NCBI GenBank assembly: GCA_934169925.1
Contig: CAKPOO010000001.1
Span: forward strand, 1 to 64,000
From: an uncultured Clostridia bacterium
GTDB taxonomy: Bacteria > Bacillota > Clostridia > TANB77 > CAG-465
Direction of reading: 5' to 3'
Length of the DNA: 64,000 nucleotides
Both the position numbers and the translations under genes were made by a program. Under the pieces are notes generated by a model. It saw only the letters and a program-made list of their open reading frames with translations. It was not told the DNA's origin and ran no database searches. Position 1 is the stretch's first letter, and every line of letters starts with the position of its first letter. Positions 9,533-18,700 of the stretch are shown here, piece by piece.

Positions 9533-9608
9533 GCGGGAATAGCTCAGTTGATAGAGCGCCGCCTTGCCAAGGCGGAGGTCGCGGGTTTGAGCCCCGTTTC
9601 CCGCTCCA
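9533..9608 (+). tRNA. tRNA-Gly (GCC)
   Basis: Acceptor GCGGGAA pairs with TTCCCGC, anticodon stem CCGCC/GGCGG with loop TTGCCAA giving GCC. CCA is encoded at 9606-9608. Confidence 0.96.
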
Positions 9609-9667
9609 TTTTATTTATAGTAAAATTTTTGTAATAAAAAAATATACTATGCATATATTTTAGTAAT

Positions 9668-9741
9668 GGCGACTTAGCCAAGTGGTAAGGCACGGCTCTG
9701 CAAAAGCCTGATCATCAGTTCAAATCTGATAGTCGCCTCCA
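9668..9741 (+). tRNA. tRNA-Cys (GCA)
   Basis: Acceptor GGCGACT pairs with AGTCGCC, anticodon loop CTGCAAA in stem CGGCT/AGCCT(G) giving GCA. CCA is encoded at 9739-9741. Last gene of the cluster, with a terminator 8 bases later. Confidence 0.95.
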
Positions 9742-9748
9742 TAAAAGA

Positions 9749-9787
9749 ATCGGTAGGATGTTAACTTCAACATTTTACCGATTTTTT
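9749..9787 (+). terminator. Terminator of the tRNA cluster
   Basis: AATCGGTA..ATGTT pairs with AACAT..TACCGATT, followed by TTTTTT. Confidence 0.85.
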
Positions 9788-9849
9788 GATATTCAGTTAT
9801 AAAAAATCTAATCATTTGTTAAATCGTGTGTTTTCTTTTTATCTTTTCA

Positions 9850-9878
9850 TTGCTTTATTATATAAATGTTAGTATAAT
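9850..9878 (+). promoter_or_regulatory. Promoter for the YgjP-like gene, apparently giving a leaderless mRNA
   Basis: TTGCTT (9850-9855), 17-base spacer, TATAAT (9873-9878). The first ATG of the gene begins at 9885, about 7 bases after the -10 box, where transcription should start. Confidence 0.65.
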
Positions 9879-9884
9879 TATTTT

Positions 9885-10613
9885 ATGATGAATAATATAT
9901 ATTTTTTTATGGATGATGAAAATAATGTAGAATACAAAGTCGAATATAAAACAAAAAAGAAAATGAAAAATATCATTGTAAAATATAACCCGAAAAATGG
10001 AATTATAGTTTCAAAACCTTCATATGTTTCAAAATTAAAATGTTATGAATTTTTGTGTGATAATAAAAATAAAATTCTTGATCTTATAAAAGAAAGCTTG
10101 GATGTAACTGATATTAAGAACTTAAAGTATATATTTTTTAATGGGAAAAAATATAATTTAGTTATCAAAAAAAGTAGTTTTGATAAATGCATATTAGATA
10201 CGTTAAATATGAATATTGAAATTAATTATTTCAAAATAACTCCAGAAAAAATACTTTATGAATTTTACAAAAAATCATTAGAAGAAAAAATTAAAATGGA
10301 TTTGGATTATTATGTAGAAATTATGAATAAAGATAAAAATAATATATCATATAACAAAGTTAGTATTTATTATATGAAAACTAGATGGGGTAGTTGTTCA
10401 TGTGGTAATAAAAATTTGCATTTTAATATTAATTTAATGTTTCTTGATGATGAATATATAAAATATGTTGTAGCACATGAATTGTCTCATCTTGTTTTTC
10501 CTAATCATAGTGAACGCTTTTGGATATTTGTAGAAAAGTATTTTTATAACGCAAGAGCATATTCAAAAGAAATTAACAAGAGTCAAATACCAAAAATTAC
10601 GAAATTTTTTTGA
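9885..10613 (+). CDS. YgjP/DUF45-type metallopeptidase
   Basis: 242 residues. The zinc-site sequence HELSHLVFPNHS (about residues 198-209) is the family motif (HExxH with a downstream NHS), preceded by the conserved TRWGSCS segment. These proteins are WSS1/SprT-like gluzincins of uncertain substrate. The N-terminal half is a Lys/Asn-rich beta-domain typical of the family. No ribosome binding site precedes the two adjacent ATGs (9885, 9888), and the -10 box ends at 9878, so translation probably starts at the 5' end of the mRNA. Single gene between the tRNA terminator and the next promoter. Confidence 0.85.
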   Translation: MMNNIYFFMDDENNVEYKVEYKTKKKMKNIIVKYNPKNGIIVSKPSYVSKLKCYEFLCDNKNKILDLIKESLDVTDIKNLKYIFFNGKKYNLVIKKSSFDKCILDTLNMNIEINYFKITPEKILYEFYKKSLEEKIKMDLDYYVEIMNKDKNNISYNKVSIYYMKTRWGSCSCGNKNLHFNINLMFLDDEYIKYVVAHELSHLVFPNHSERFWIFVEKYFYNARAYSKEINKSQIPKITKFF

Positions 10614-10653
10614 TTTTTTTACAAAAAAGGTAATAATTCGCGAAAAATTATGG

Positions 10654-10659
10654 TATAAT
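10654..10659 (+). promoter_or_regulatory. Extended -10 promoter (TGGTATAAT)
   Basis: TATAAT at 10654-10659 preceded by TG one base upstream. No good -35 box is visible. It lies 50 bases before the GGDEF gene start. Confidence 0.6.
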
Positions 10660-10708
10660 GTAAAGGTATCAAATTTTAGACTGTTCTTATAATTAAGGAG
10701 GTGCAATA

Positions 10709-11329
10709 ATGAAAGATAGAGTCACATTTGCAAGAATAATTATTTTCGTAATGATTTGTTGCTGTTTTGGTAATTTGAGTGTTTTGGTTATAAGCAAAGG
10801 AAATATAAAAAATACAGAATATATCTTTTTACTTGTAAATATTTTTCTTATGCTTTTTATAAGTATTGGCAGTATAATTTATATAAACTCTTCAAAATTT
10901 TTTAAAGATGAACTAACAGAAGTATATACAAAATCTAAGTTATATTTAGACTTAAAAAGATTAATGAAAAGAAACGTTAGATTTACTTTAGTATATATAG
11001 ATTTAAATAATTTTAAGTCTATAAATGATACAAATGGTCATGTTGTTGGTGATAAATTTTTAAAATCTTTTGGTAGCAAAATAAAACTTATTGCAGGTAC
11101 TAGTGCTTACCGGTATGGAGGAGATGAATTTGTTTTAGTTTCAAGATTGAATGAGAATGTTTTAAAAGAAAATCTTTCAAAATTAAACCTTAAATTTAAC
11201 TTTTCATACGGTATGTCTACATATTCATTTTTTGAAGAGTTTTCTGATGATGAAGTAGATAGAATAATAGGCGAAGTTGATGAAATGATGTATTTATTTA
11301 AAAGGAAAAATAAAGAAGAATCCAGATGA
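10709..11329 (+). CDS. Two-TM membrane GGDEF protein (diguanylate cyclase)
   Basis: 206 residues, ATG after AAGGAGGTG. Two transmembrane helices (about 8-30 and 38-62) with almost no extracytoplasmic loop, then a compact GGDEF domain. It keeps D.NNFK.INDT.GH..GD and the YRYGGDEF active site. The I-site RxxD is not present before GGDEF (sequence TSAY), so product inhibition may be absent. Its stop codon lies inside the terminator hairpin. It is the second c-di-GMP synthase gene within 3 kb and has no sensory domain I recognise. Confidence 0.87.
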   Translation: MKDRVTFARIIIFVMICCCFGNLSVLVISKGNIKNTEYIFLLVNIFLMLFISIGSIIYINSSKFFKDELTEVYTKSKLYLDLKRLMKRNVRFTLVYIDLNNFKSINDTNGHVVGDKFLKSFGSKIKLIAGTSAYRYGGDEFVLVSRLNENVLKENLSKLNLKFNFSYGMSTYSFFEEFSDDEVDRIIGEVDEMMYLFKRKNKEESR

Positions 11330-11346
11330 AATATCTGGATTTTTCT
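11319..11346 (+). terminator. Terminator overlapping the stop codon
   Basis: AATCCAGAT (11319-11327) pairs with ATCTGGATT (11333-11341), then T. The TGA stop at 11327-11329 is at the stem-loop junction. Confidence 0.8.
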
Positions 11347-11359
11347 ATGCTTAAAACAA

Positions 11360-11388
11360 TTGACATAGTCTTTAAATTAAAGTATAAT
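11360..11388 (+). promoter_or_regulatory. SigA-type promoter of gatCAB
   Basis: TTGACA (11360-11365), 17-base spacer, TATAAT (11383-11388). Confidence 0.85.
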
Positions 11389-11423
11389 TAAGTGGTAATT
11401 TAAGGAAAGGAAGTAATGTTTTT

Positions 11424-11711
11424 ATGAGTATTTCAAATGAGGAAGTTTTACATATAGCAAAACTATCAAAATTAGAGATTTCTGAAGATAAACTTGCAAG
11501 CTATACAAATGATATGTCTCAAATAATAGAATTTGCAAATAAATTATCAGAAGTAAATGTAGAGGGCGTAAAACCTACTGCGCATATACTTAATATATAT
11601 AACGTGTTTAAAAAAGATGAAGTAAGTCCATCTTTTTCTAGAGAAGATATATTAAAAAATGCACCTGAGGCACAAGGTGGATGTATTAGTGTACCAAAGG
11701 TAGTTGAATAG
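11424..11711 (+). CDS. gatC: Aspartyl/glutamyl-tRNA amidotransferase subunit C
   Basis: 95 residues. Small helical subunit that clamps GatA to GatB in the complex that converts Glu-tRNA-Gln (and Asp-tRNA-Asn) to the amidated form. The family pattern V..IAKLSKLE...E....YT..M..I..F...L..V NVEGV.PTAH is present. AAAGGAAG lies 11 bases before the ATG; an out-of-frame ATG at 11416 is ignored. gatA starts 10 bases after the stop, and the order C-A-B is standard for Firmicutes. Confidence 0.95.
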   Translation: MSISNEEVLHIAKLSKLEISEDKLASYTNDMSQIIEFANKLSEVNVEGVKPTAHILNIYNVFKKDEVSPSFSREDILKNAPEAQGGCISVPKVVE

Positions 11712-11721
11712 GAGGATTAGT

Positions 11722-13182
11722 ATGGATTTATATAGATTAACATTAAAAGAAATTGCTAACAAAATAAAAAATAAAGAAATAACAATAAAAGAAGCTTTAG
11801 ATAGTGTTTATTCTAGAATTGATGATGTTGAATCAAAAGTTGATGCTTACGTTACTATTTCAAAAGAAAAAGCCTATGAAAGAGCCGAAAATTTACAACA
11901 AAGATTAGATAATGGTGAAGATATTGGATCTTTAGGTGGAGTTCCAATTGCAATAAAAGATAATATTTGTACAAATGGAATTAGAACAACCTGTTCATCA
12001 AAAATGCTAGAAAATTTTGTACCTTTTTATGATGCAACTGTTGTTGAAAAATTAGAAAAAGAAGGAGCAATAATCATAGGAAAAACTAATATGGATGAAT
12101 TTGCTATGGGTTCTTCTACAGCAACATCATATATTAAAAAGACAAAAAATCCTTGGGATTTACAAAGAGTTCCAGGAGGTTCAAGTGGTGGTAGTGCTGC
12201 TGCTGTTTCTTCTGATATGGCATACGCTGCTTTAGGTACAGATACAGGTGGATCTATTAGACAACCAGCATCTTTTTGTGGTGTTGTTGGATTAAAACCA
12301 ACTTATGGTCTTGTTTCTAGATATGGGGTTGTTGCTTATGCATCATCACTTGATCAAGTAGGGCCAATAACAAAAACAGTTGAAGATTCAGCATTATTAT
12401 TAAATGCTTTAGCTGGAAAAGATGGAAAAGATACAACATCTGCAAATTTAGAAAAGAAAGATTATACAAAAGCTTTAAAAAATGATATTAAAGGTATGAC
12501 AATAGGTATACCAACAGAATTTGTAAAAGATGGTGTAAATAAAGAAGTAAAAAGAGTATATGATGAAGCAGTAGAAAAGTTAAAAGCTTTAGGTGCTAAT
12601 ATAAAAGAAATAAAACTTGACTATGCAAAATATTCATTACCAACTTATTATATAATTGCTCCTGCAGAAGCATCATCAAACTTAGGTAGATTTGATGGAA
12701 TAAGATATGGTTATAGAGCAAAAGATTTTAAAAATTTAGATGAACTATATACAAAATCTAGAACAGAAGGTTTTGGAGAAGAAGTTAAAAGAAGAATTTT
12801 AATGGGTACATATGTACTTTCTTCTGGATATTATGATGCTTATTACAAAAAAGCACAACAAGTAAGAACTTTAATTGTTGAAGATTTTAAAAAAGCATTT
12901 GAAGATGTTGATGCAATTATAATACCAACTGCTCCAAATACATCATTTAAATTTGGTGAAAAATCAAATAACCCTATAGAAATGTATTTAGAAGATATAT
13001 TCACAGTTCCTGTAAATATTGCAGGTCTTCCAGGAATATCTGTTCCTGCAGGTATTAGTAATGAAAATAATATGCCAGTTGGTGTACAATTTATTTCTAA
13101 TGCATTTGATGAAGAAAAATTGTTACAAATAGCATATACATTTGAACAAAATGCAAAATTTAATGAAAAACCAAGTATATAA
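11722..13182 (+). CDS. gatA: Aspartyl/glutamyl-tRNA amidotransferase subunit A
   Basis: 486 residues, ATG after AGGAGG. Amidase that releases ammonia from glutamine for the GatB reaction. The amidase signature is intact: the catalytic Lys in IAIKDNI (about residue 78), the cis-Ser in PGGSSGGSAAAVS (about 152-164), and the nucleophilic Ser in TDTGGSIRQPA (about 170-180). Complete at both ends and of normal length. Confidence 0.97.
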   Translation: MDLYRLTLKEIANKIKNKEITIKEALDSVYSRIDDVESKVDAYVTISKEKAYERAENLQQRLDNGEDIGSLGGVPIAIKDNICTNGIRTTCSSKMLENFVPFYDATVVEKLEKEGAIIIGKTNMDEFAMGSSTATSYIKKTKNPWDLQRVPGGSSGGSAAAVSSDMAYAALGTDTGGSIRQPASFCGVVGLKPTYGLVSRYGVVAYASSLDQVGPITKTVEDSALLLNALAGKDGKDTTSANLEKKDYTKALKNDIKGMTIGIPTEFVKDGVNKEVKRVYDEAVEKLKALGANIKEIKLDYAKYSLPTYYIIAPAEASSNLGRFDGIRYGYRAKDFKNLDELYTKSRTEGFGEEVKRRILMGTYVLSSGYYDAYYKKAQQVRTLIVEDFKKAFEDVDAIIIPTAPNTSFKFGEKSNNPIEMYLEDIFTVPVNIAGLPGISVPAGISNENNMPVGVQFISNAFDEEKLLQIAYTFEQNAKFNEKPSI

Positions 13183-13196
13183 ATGGAGGTAGTAAA

Positions 13197-14633
13197 GTGA
13201 AAGATTATGAAGTTGTAATTGGTCTAGAAGTCCACGCTGAACTTTCAACTAATACAAAAATATATTGTAATTGTTCAACAAGTTTTGGTGCTGATCCAAA
13301 TACTCATTGTTGTCCAATATGTACAGGTATGCCAGGTGTATTACCAGTTCTTAACGAAAAAGTTGTTGAATACGCTGTAAAGATGGGACTTGCAACAAAT
13401 TGTGAAATTGCAAGATTTTCAAAACAAGATAGAAAAAACTATTTTTATCCTGATCTTCCAAAAGCTTTCCAAACTTCTCAATATGATTTACCACTTTGTG
13501 AACATGGACATGTTGAGATAAATGATGAACAAGGAAACAAGAAAAATATTGGAATAACAAGAATACACATAGAAGAAGATGCAGGTAAATTAATACATGA
13601 TGCATATAGTGGTGATACATTAGTAGATATGAATAGATGTGCTGTTCCTTTAATAGAGATAGTATCAGAACCCGATATAAGAAATGCACATGAAGCTGTT
13701 GAGTACATGCAAACTTTAAAATCAATTCTTGAATATCTAGAAATTTGTGATTGTAAAATGCAAGAAGGATCTTTAAGATGCGATGTTAACTTATCAGTAA
13801 GACCAGTAGGTCAAAAAGAATTTGGAACAAGAACAGAAACTAAAAACCTAAATTCTTTTAAAGCAATATATAATTCAATAGAATATGAAACAAAAAGACA
13901 AATTGAAGTTTTAGAAAATGGTGGAAAAATTTACCAAGAAACAAGAAGATTTGATGATGCAAAAGGTATAGGATATGCAATGCGTACAAAAGAAGATGCA
14001 CATGATTATAGATATTTCCCTGAACCTGATTTAGCACCTATTATCTTAAGTGAAGAATATATTAAAAATATTAAAAATGGTTTACCAGAAATGCCTCATG
14101 TTAAAAAAGAAAGATATATTAAAGAGTATAATTTACCAGAATATGATGCTTCAATTTTAACATCATCAAAGAAAACAGCTGATTTCTTTGAAAAGGCAGA
14201 AAGTATTTGCAAAAATGCTAAAGCTACTTCTAACTGGATTATGGGAGATTTTGCAAGAATGTTAAATGAATCAGAAATAGAAATTCAAGATTCAAAAGTA
14301 ACACCTGAACTTTTAGCAAAACTTATAGTTTTAATTGATAAAGGAACTATAAGTTCAAAAATTGCAAAAACTATTTTTGAAGACATGTTTAGTTCTGGTA
14401 AAGATCCAGAAGAAATAGTAAAAGAAAAAGGTCTTGTTCAAATTTCTGATGAGGGAGAAATCTTAAAAATTGTTCAAGAAGTTATTGCAAATAATCCTCA
14501 ATCTGTTGCAGATTACAAAGCTGGAAAAGATAGAGCTATTGGTTTCTTAGTTGGACAAATAATGAAACAAACTAAAGGAAAAGCAAATCCTGCAATGGTT
14601 AATAAAATGCTTTTAGAAATACTTAATAAATAA
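13197..14633 (+). CDS. gatB: Aspartyl/glutamyl-tRNA amidotransferase subunit B
   Basis: 478 residues, GTG start behind ATGGAGGT. Kinase/amidotransferase subunit that activates the misacylated tRNA and transfers ammonia. The N-terminal cradle shows EVVIGLEVHAEL, a zinc-binding Cys cluster (CNC...CCPIC), RKNYFYPDLPK and the EGSLRCD.N.S motif. The C-terminal helical and YqeY domains follow, ending with NK. Last gene of gatCAB, 31 bases before the DUF4358 gene. Confidence 0.97.
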   Translation: MKDYEVVIGLEVHAELSTNTKIYCNCSTSFGADPNTHCCPICTGMPGVLPVLNEKVVEYAVKMGLATNCEIARFSKQDRKNYFYPDLPKAFQTSQYDLPLCEHGHVEINDEQGNKKNIGITRIHIEEDAGKLIHDAYSGDTLVDMNRCAVPLIEIVSEPDIRNAHEAVEYMQTLKSILEYLEICDCKMQEGSLRCDVNLSVRPVGQKEFGTRTETKNLNSFKAIYNSIEYETKRQIEVLENGGKIYQETRRFDDAKGIGYAMRTKEDAHDYRYFPEPDLAPIILSEEYIKNIKNGLPEMPHVKKERYIKEYNLPEYDASILTSSKKTADFFEKAESICKNAKATSNWIMGDFARMLNESEIEIQDSKVTPELLAKLIVLIDKGTISSKIAKTIFEDMFSSGKDPEEIVKEKGLVQISDEGEILKIVQEVIANNPQSVADYKAGKDRAIGFLVGQIMKQTKGKANPAMVNKMLLEILNK

Positions 14634-14664
14634 TATAATTTATATTGATAAGAGGTTCTTAAAT

Positions 14665-15141
14665 TTGAATAAAAAGAAAAAATATATTGTAATAACATCT
14701 ATAGTATTAGTTGTAATAGCTGCTTTAGCTTTTATTACATACTTTGTTTGTGAAAAAAATAAAAATATTGACCTAGATAATATAAAATCTGAAATTTCAA
14801 ATTCATCTTCGTATAATTCTTTAAATATGCAAGATATAACTACAGAAAATATGGAAGATATTTTTTCAATAAAAAGCTATATGGTAAAAAAAGTTGTTGG
14901 TGAGGTGCCTTTACTTGCTGTTGATTCTAGTATGTTTGTAATTTTGGAAGTAGAGGATGAATATAAAGATGAAGTAAAAAATGCATTAAATGAATATGCT
15001 TTAAATTTAGAAAATGAGTGGAAAAATTATCTAGAAAAAGAGTATGAATTAGTAACTTCTAGAAAAATCGGTACAAAAGGTAAATATGTTTACATGATAA
15101 TTGCCGATGATGTAAATGAAGTTGAAAGTTATATAAAATAG
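14665..15141 (+). CDS. DUF4358-like membrane-anchored protein
   Basis: 158 residues. TTG start after TAAGAGG. One N-terminal transmembrane helix (about 7-30) precedes an extracytoplasmic alpha/beta domain. The pattern A-V-D-S..FVI..V.DEYKDEVKNAL and the late KG.YVYMIIAD..NEVE fit DUF4358, a short Clostridia family of unknown function. It follows gatB by 31 bases and shares the operon terminator, so it may be cotranscribed with gatCAB. Function unknown. Confidence 0.65.
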   Translation: MNKKKKYIVITSIVLVVIAALAFITYFVCEKNKNIDLDNIKSEISNSSSYNSLNMQDITTENMEDIFSIKSYMVKKVVGEVPLLAVDSSMFVILEVEDEYKDEVKNALNEYALNLENEWKNYLEKEYELVTSRKIGTKGKYVYMIIADDVNEVESYIK

Positions 15142-15168
15142 CAAATTATCAATTTGCTATTTTTTTAT
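15136..15168 (+). terminator. Terminator after the gat run
   Basis: AAATAGCAAATT (15136-15147) pairs with AATTTGCTATTT (15151-15162), then T. It begins before the TAG stop at 15139-15141. Confidence 0.85.
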
Positions 15169-15193
15169 TTTGCTTTAAAATTAGTATATGTAT

Positions 15194-15222
15194 TTGACTT
15201 CGGTTACATAAAATGTTATAAT
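15194..15222 (+). promoter_or_regulatory. SigA-type promoter for a short orphan gene
   Basis: TTGACT (15194-15199), 17-base spacer, TATAAT (15217-15222). Confidence 0.8.
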
Positions 15223-15271
15223 TAAACTGATGTTAATTTTGATCTTTTATTACTATAAAGGAGGAATTCTT

Positions 15272-15622
15272 ATGTTTAATAAAAAAATAGAAAGAAAAAA
15301 GATGGATAAAATAAGATTATTAGATTTTTATTCCATATATAGTGATACTGCATATGTATTGCCGGATTCAGTAGATGAATTAAGAACTTGTTTTATAATT
15401 GTAGATAATGTAAAAACAGTTGGAGTTACTACTAAAGATGCAAGGGTGATCATTCCTGCTGTTTTTGATGATATTTTCTTTCAAAAAGATATTGCATTTT
15501 GCAGGTACGGCAGTAAAACATTCAAGATTAGCGTAATCGATTATGCTGTAATTTTTGAAGATACATATGATGATTTCCTGGATTTTATGAATTCTAAAGA
15601 AGCCGAAAAGATTTTTTCTTAA
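15272..15622 (+). CDS. Hypothetical 116-residue protein with a WG-repeat-like segment
   Basis: Start chosen at the ATG behind AAGGAGG; a more upstream in-frame ATG at 15230 lies too close to the promoter. No signal peptide or membrane helix. Residues about 50-85 (GVTTKDARVIIPAVFDDIFF then FCRYGSK) look like one WG/KWG beta-repeat, which usually reads G-x-V-I-P-P-x-Y-D-D-I. I do not recognise the rest. It is a single gene with its own strong promoter and terminator, and uses more GTG/ATC/CTG codons than its neighbours. Confidence 0.65.
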   Translation: MFNKKIERKKMDKIRLLDFYSIYSDTAYVLPDSVDELRTCFIIVDNVKTVGVTTKDARVIIPAVFDDIFFQKDIAFCRYGSKTFKISVIDYAVIFEDTYDDFLDFMNSKEAEKIFS

Positions 15623-15632
15623 ATTTTAATGT

Positions 15633-15660
15633 GGGCCTAACTATTGTTAGGTCCTTTTTT
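15633..15660 (+). terminator. Rho-independent terminator
   Basis: GGGCCTAAC (15633-15641) pairs with GTTAGGTCC (15646-15654), followed by TTTTTT. Confidence 0.88.
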
Positions 15661-15669
15661 AGCATTTTG

Positions 15670-15698
15670 TTGAATATTTTATTTTTATTTGATATACT
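15670..15698 (+). promoter_or_regulatory. SigA-type promoter of the NRPS-kinase unit
   Basis: TTGAAT (15670-15675), 17-base spacer, TATACT (15693-15698), 24 bases before the NRPS start. Confidence 0.75.
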
Positions 15699-15721
15699 AG
15701 GGTTAATTAAGAGGTGGTAAT

Positions 15722-18700
15722 ATGGATAAAATGAAGCTTAGTTTTCCTCAAAAAAATATATGGTTAGTTGAAAAATTTAATGAAGGTACTAATATAAATT
15801 CTATAGTTGGTACAATTGAAATAAAATATGGATTTGATACAAAAAAATGTAATGAAGCAATTAATGAAGTTATAAAAAATAATGATGCTTTAAGACTAAA
15901 ATTTGTAGAAGAATTTGGTAATGTTTTTCAAATATTAGAAGATTATGAACCTTATGATGCAGAATTTGTTGATTTTTCAGATAGTAATGATTTAGATATA
16001 GCTTCTAAAAAAAGAGAAATTGCACTAATTCCTTTAGATATTTTTAATAACGAAACATATAAATTTTATATTTTAAAATATACAAAAGATTCTGGTGCTA
16101 TATTAATGAAAATACATCATTTAGTTTGTGATGCATGGTCTTGTAGTAATATTGGTACTGATATAGCATCATTTTTAGAAAATGGTGAATGTGAAAAAAG
16201 AGTTAGCTATAAAGAATTTTTAAATTCAGAAGATGAATATGTTAATTCAGAAAAATATTTAAAAGATAAAGAGTTTTGGAATGAATATTTAGATGGGATA
16301 GAAGAAACAGTATCTTTAAAAGAGACTAAAGAAAATATTAAAAATGAAGCAAAAAGATATAGCATAAAATTAAGCAAGGAAGAAAATGATGCTATAAATA
16401 GTTTTTGTAAAGAAAATAGAGTATCAGTATTTTCTTTATTTTTAGGCGCTCTTTCTACATATATTTACCGTATAAAAGATAAAAATGATTTTGTAATTGG
16501 AACACCAATTTTAAATAGATCAAATTTTAAAGAAAAACAAATTTTAGGTATGTTTATATCTACTATACCTTTAAGAATAAAAATAGAAGAAAATCAAAAA
16601 TTTATTGATGTTGTAAAAAATATAAGCAGTAACACTATGAATGTTTTTAGACATCAAAAATATCCATATTCTAAAATACTAGAAGATGTAAGAAAAAATA
16701 CAAATTTAAAGGATAATTTATATAATGTAATTCTTTCTTATCAAAATGCAAGAGCAAAACTTATTGATAATGATAAGTATTCTACATCTTGGATTTTTAA
16801 TGAAGTTTTAAATGATCAGTTACAAATACATGTTACTGATATGGATAATACAGGAAATTTACTGATAAATTATGATTATTTAAAAGATGTTTTTGAAAAT
16901 GATGAAGTCGAATATATACATACACGACTTATGGCAATAATAAAAAATGCTATTAAGGATATTGATATTGATGTAGAAAATATTGATATAATGAGTGATG
17001 AAGAAAAAAATAAGATAATATATGAATTTAATAATACAACTACGAATTATCCTAAAGATAAAACTGTAATAGAGCTTTTTGAAGAACAAGTAACTAAAAC
17101 ACCAGATAATGTTGCCTTAGTTTTTGAAGATAAGGCAATAACTTATAAAGAGTTAAATGAAAAAGCAAACAGATTTGCTCATTATTTAAAAGAAGAAAAA
17201 GGATTAAAAGAAAATGACGTAGTTGGAATAATGATTGATAAATCTATAGACATGATTTGTACTATTATTTCTTGTTTAAAATTAAGAGTAGCGTATATTC
17301 CAATAGAGATTAATTATCCAAAAGATAGAGTAAAGACTATATTAGAAGATTGTGAAGCTAAATTTTTAATTCTTAATGATAATTTAGATAATTTAGAATA
17401 TGATATGATTAAATTCTTAGATGAAAGTAAGATATCAAATTATAGTAATGAAAATGTTTCTGATATAGCTAGTAATGTAAATGATACTATATATATAATG
17501 TATACATCCGGAACGACAGGAAAACCAAAAGGTGTTGCAATAAATAATATTAATATAGTTAGTTTAGTAAAAAATACAAATTATATTGATTTTATGAAAT
17601 CTGATAGATTATCACAAACTGGATCTATCATGTTTGATGCATCAACTTTTGAATATTGGGGTGCACTTTTAAATGGGTTAACTTTGTATTTGATAAAAAA
17701 AGAAGTAATGTTAAATCCTATTGAACTTTCAAAATATATTAGAAATAATGATATTACTGTAATGTTTATAACTTCAGCTTTATTTAATCAGTTAGTTGAA
17801 TATGATGCTAGTATGTTTAAAAATGTTAGAGTACTTTTAACAGGTGGAGAAATTCTATCTGTAAAACATATGAATAAGGTATTAAAAAATTGCCCAAACA
17901 CAAAACTATATAATGTGTATGGACCTACTGAAACAACTACTTTTGCAACTTTTTATAAAATAAACGATATTTTTGATAAAAATATTCCAATTGGAAAGCC
18001 ACTTGCAAATAAAATGTGTTATATAATTGATAACAAAAATAGATTGTTGCCAATCTATGCTGAAGGTGAATTAGCTATTGGTGGTGATGGTGTTGCTAAA
18101 GGTTATATTAAAAGAGAAGATTTAAATTCTACTAAATTTATATTTAATCAATTTAGTAAAAATGGAAAAATATATAAAACAGGGGATGTATCTTATTTTG
18201 ATAATTTAGGTAATGTTAATTTTGTATGTAGAATTGATAACCAAATAAAAATAAATGGATTTAGAATAGAGCTAGATGAAATAAAAACAAAAATTATAAA
18301 TAATGATAAAATACAAGATTGTTATGTCTTCATAAAAGAAAATGATGGTGAAAAAAGTATAGGGGTTGCTTATACTGTTAATGACAATGAAAAAATTAGT
18401 GAAGATGAATTAAAAAAATATTTAACGAAAGATTTTCCATACTATATGGTACCTAAATACTTTATTGAATTTAATAAGTTGCCACTTAATAAAAATGGTA
18501 AAGTTGATGGTAAAAAAGTAAAAGAAGTTTTAGATAAAAAGTCTGAAAATATTAAAGAACAGGTATCTAAGGAAAATTATAGTGGCATATATTTAGATTT
18601 ATATAATTTATTTTCAGAAGTTTTAAATAAGAAAAATATATCAATGGATGATAATTTCTTTGAAATAGGTGGAGATTCGATAATTGCTATAAAATTAATA

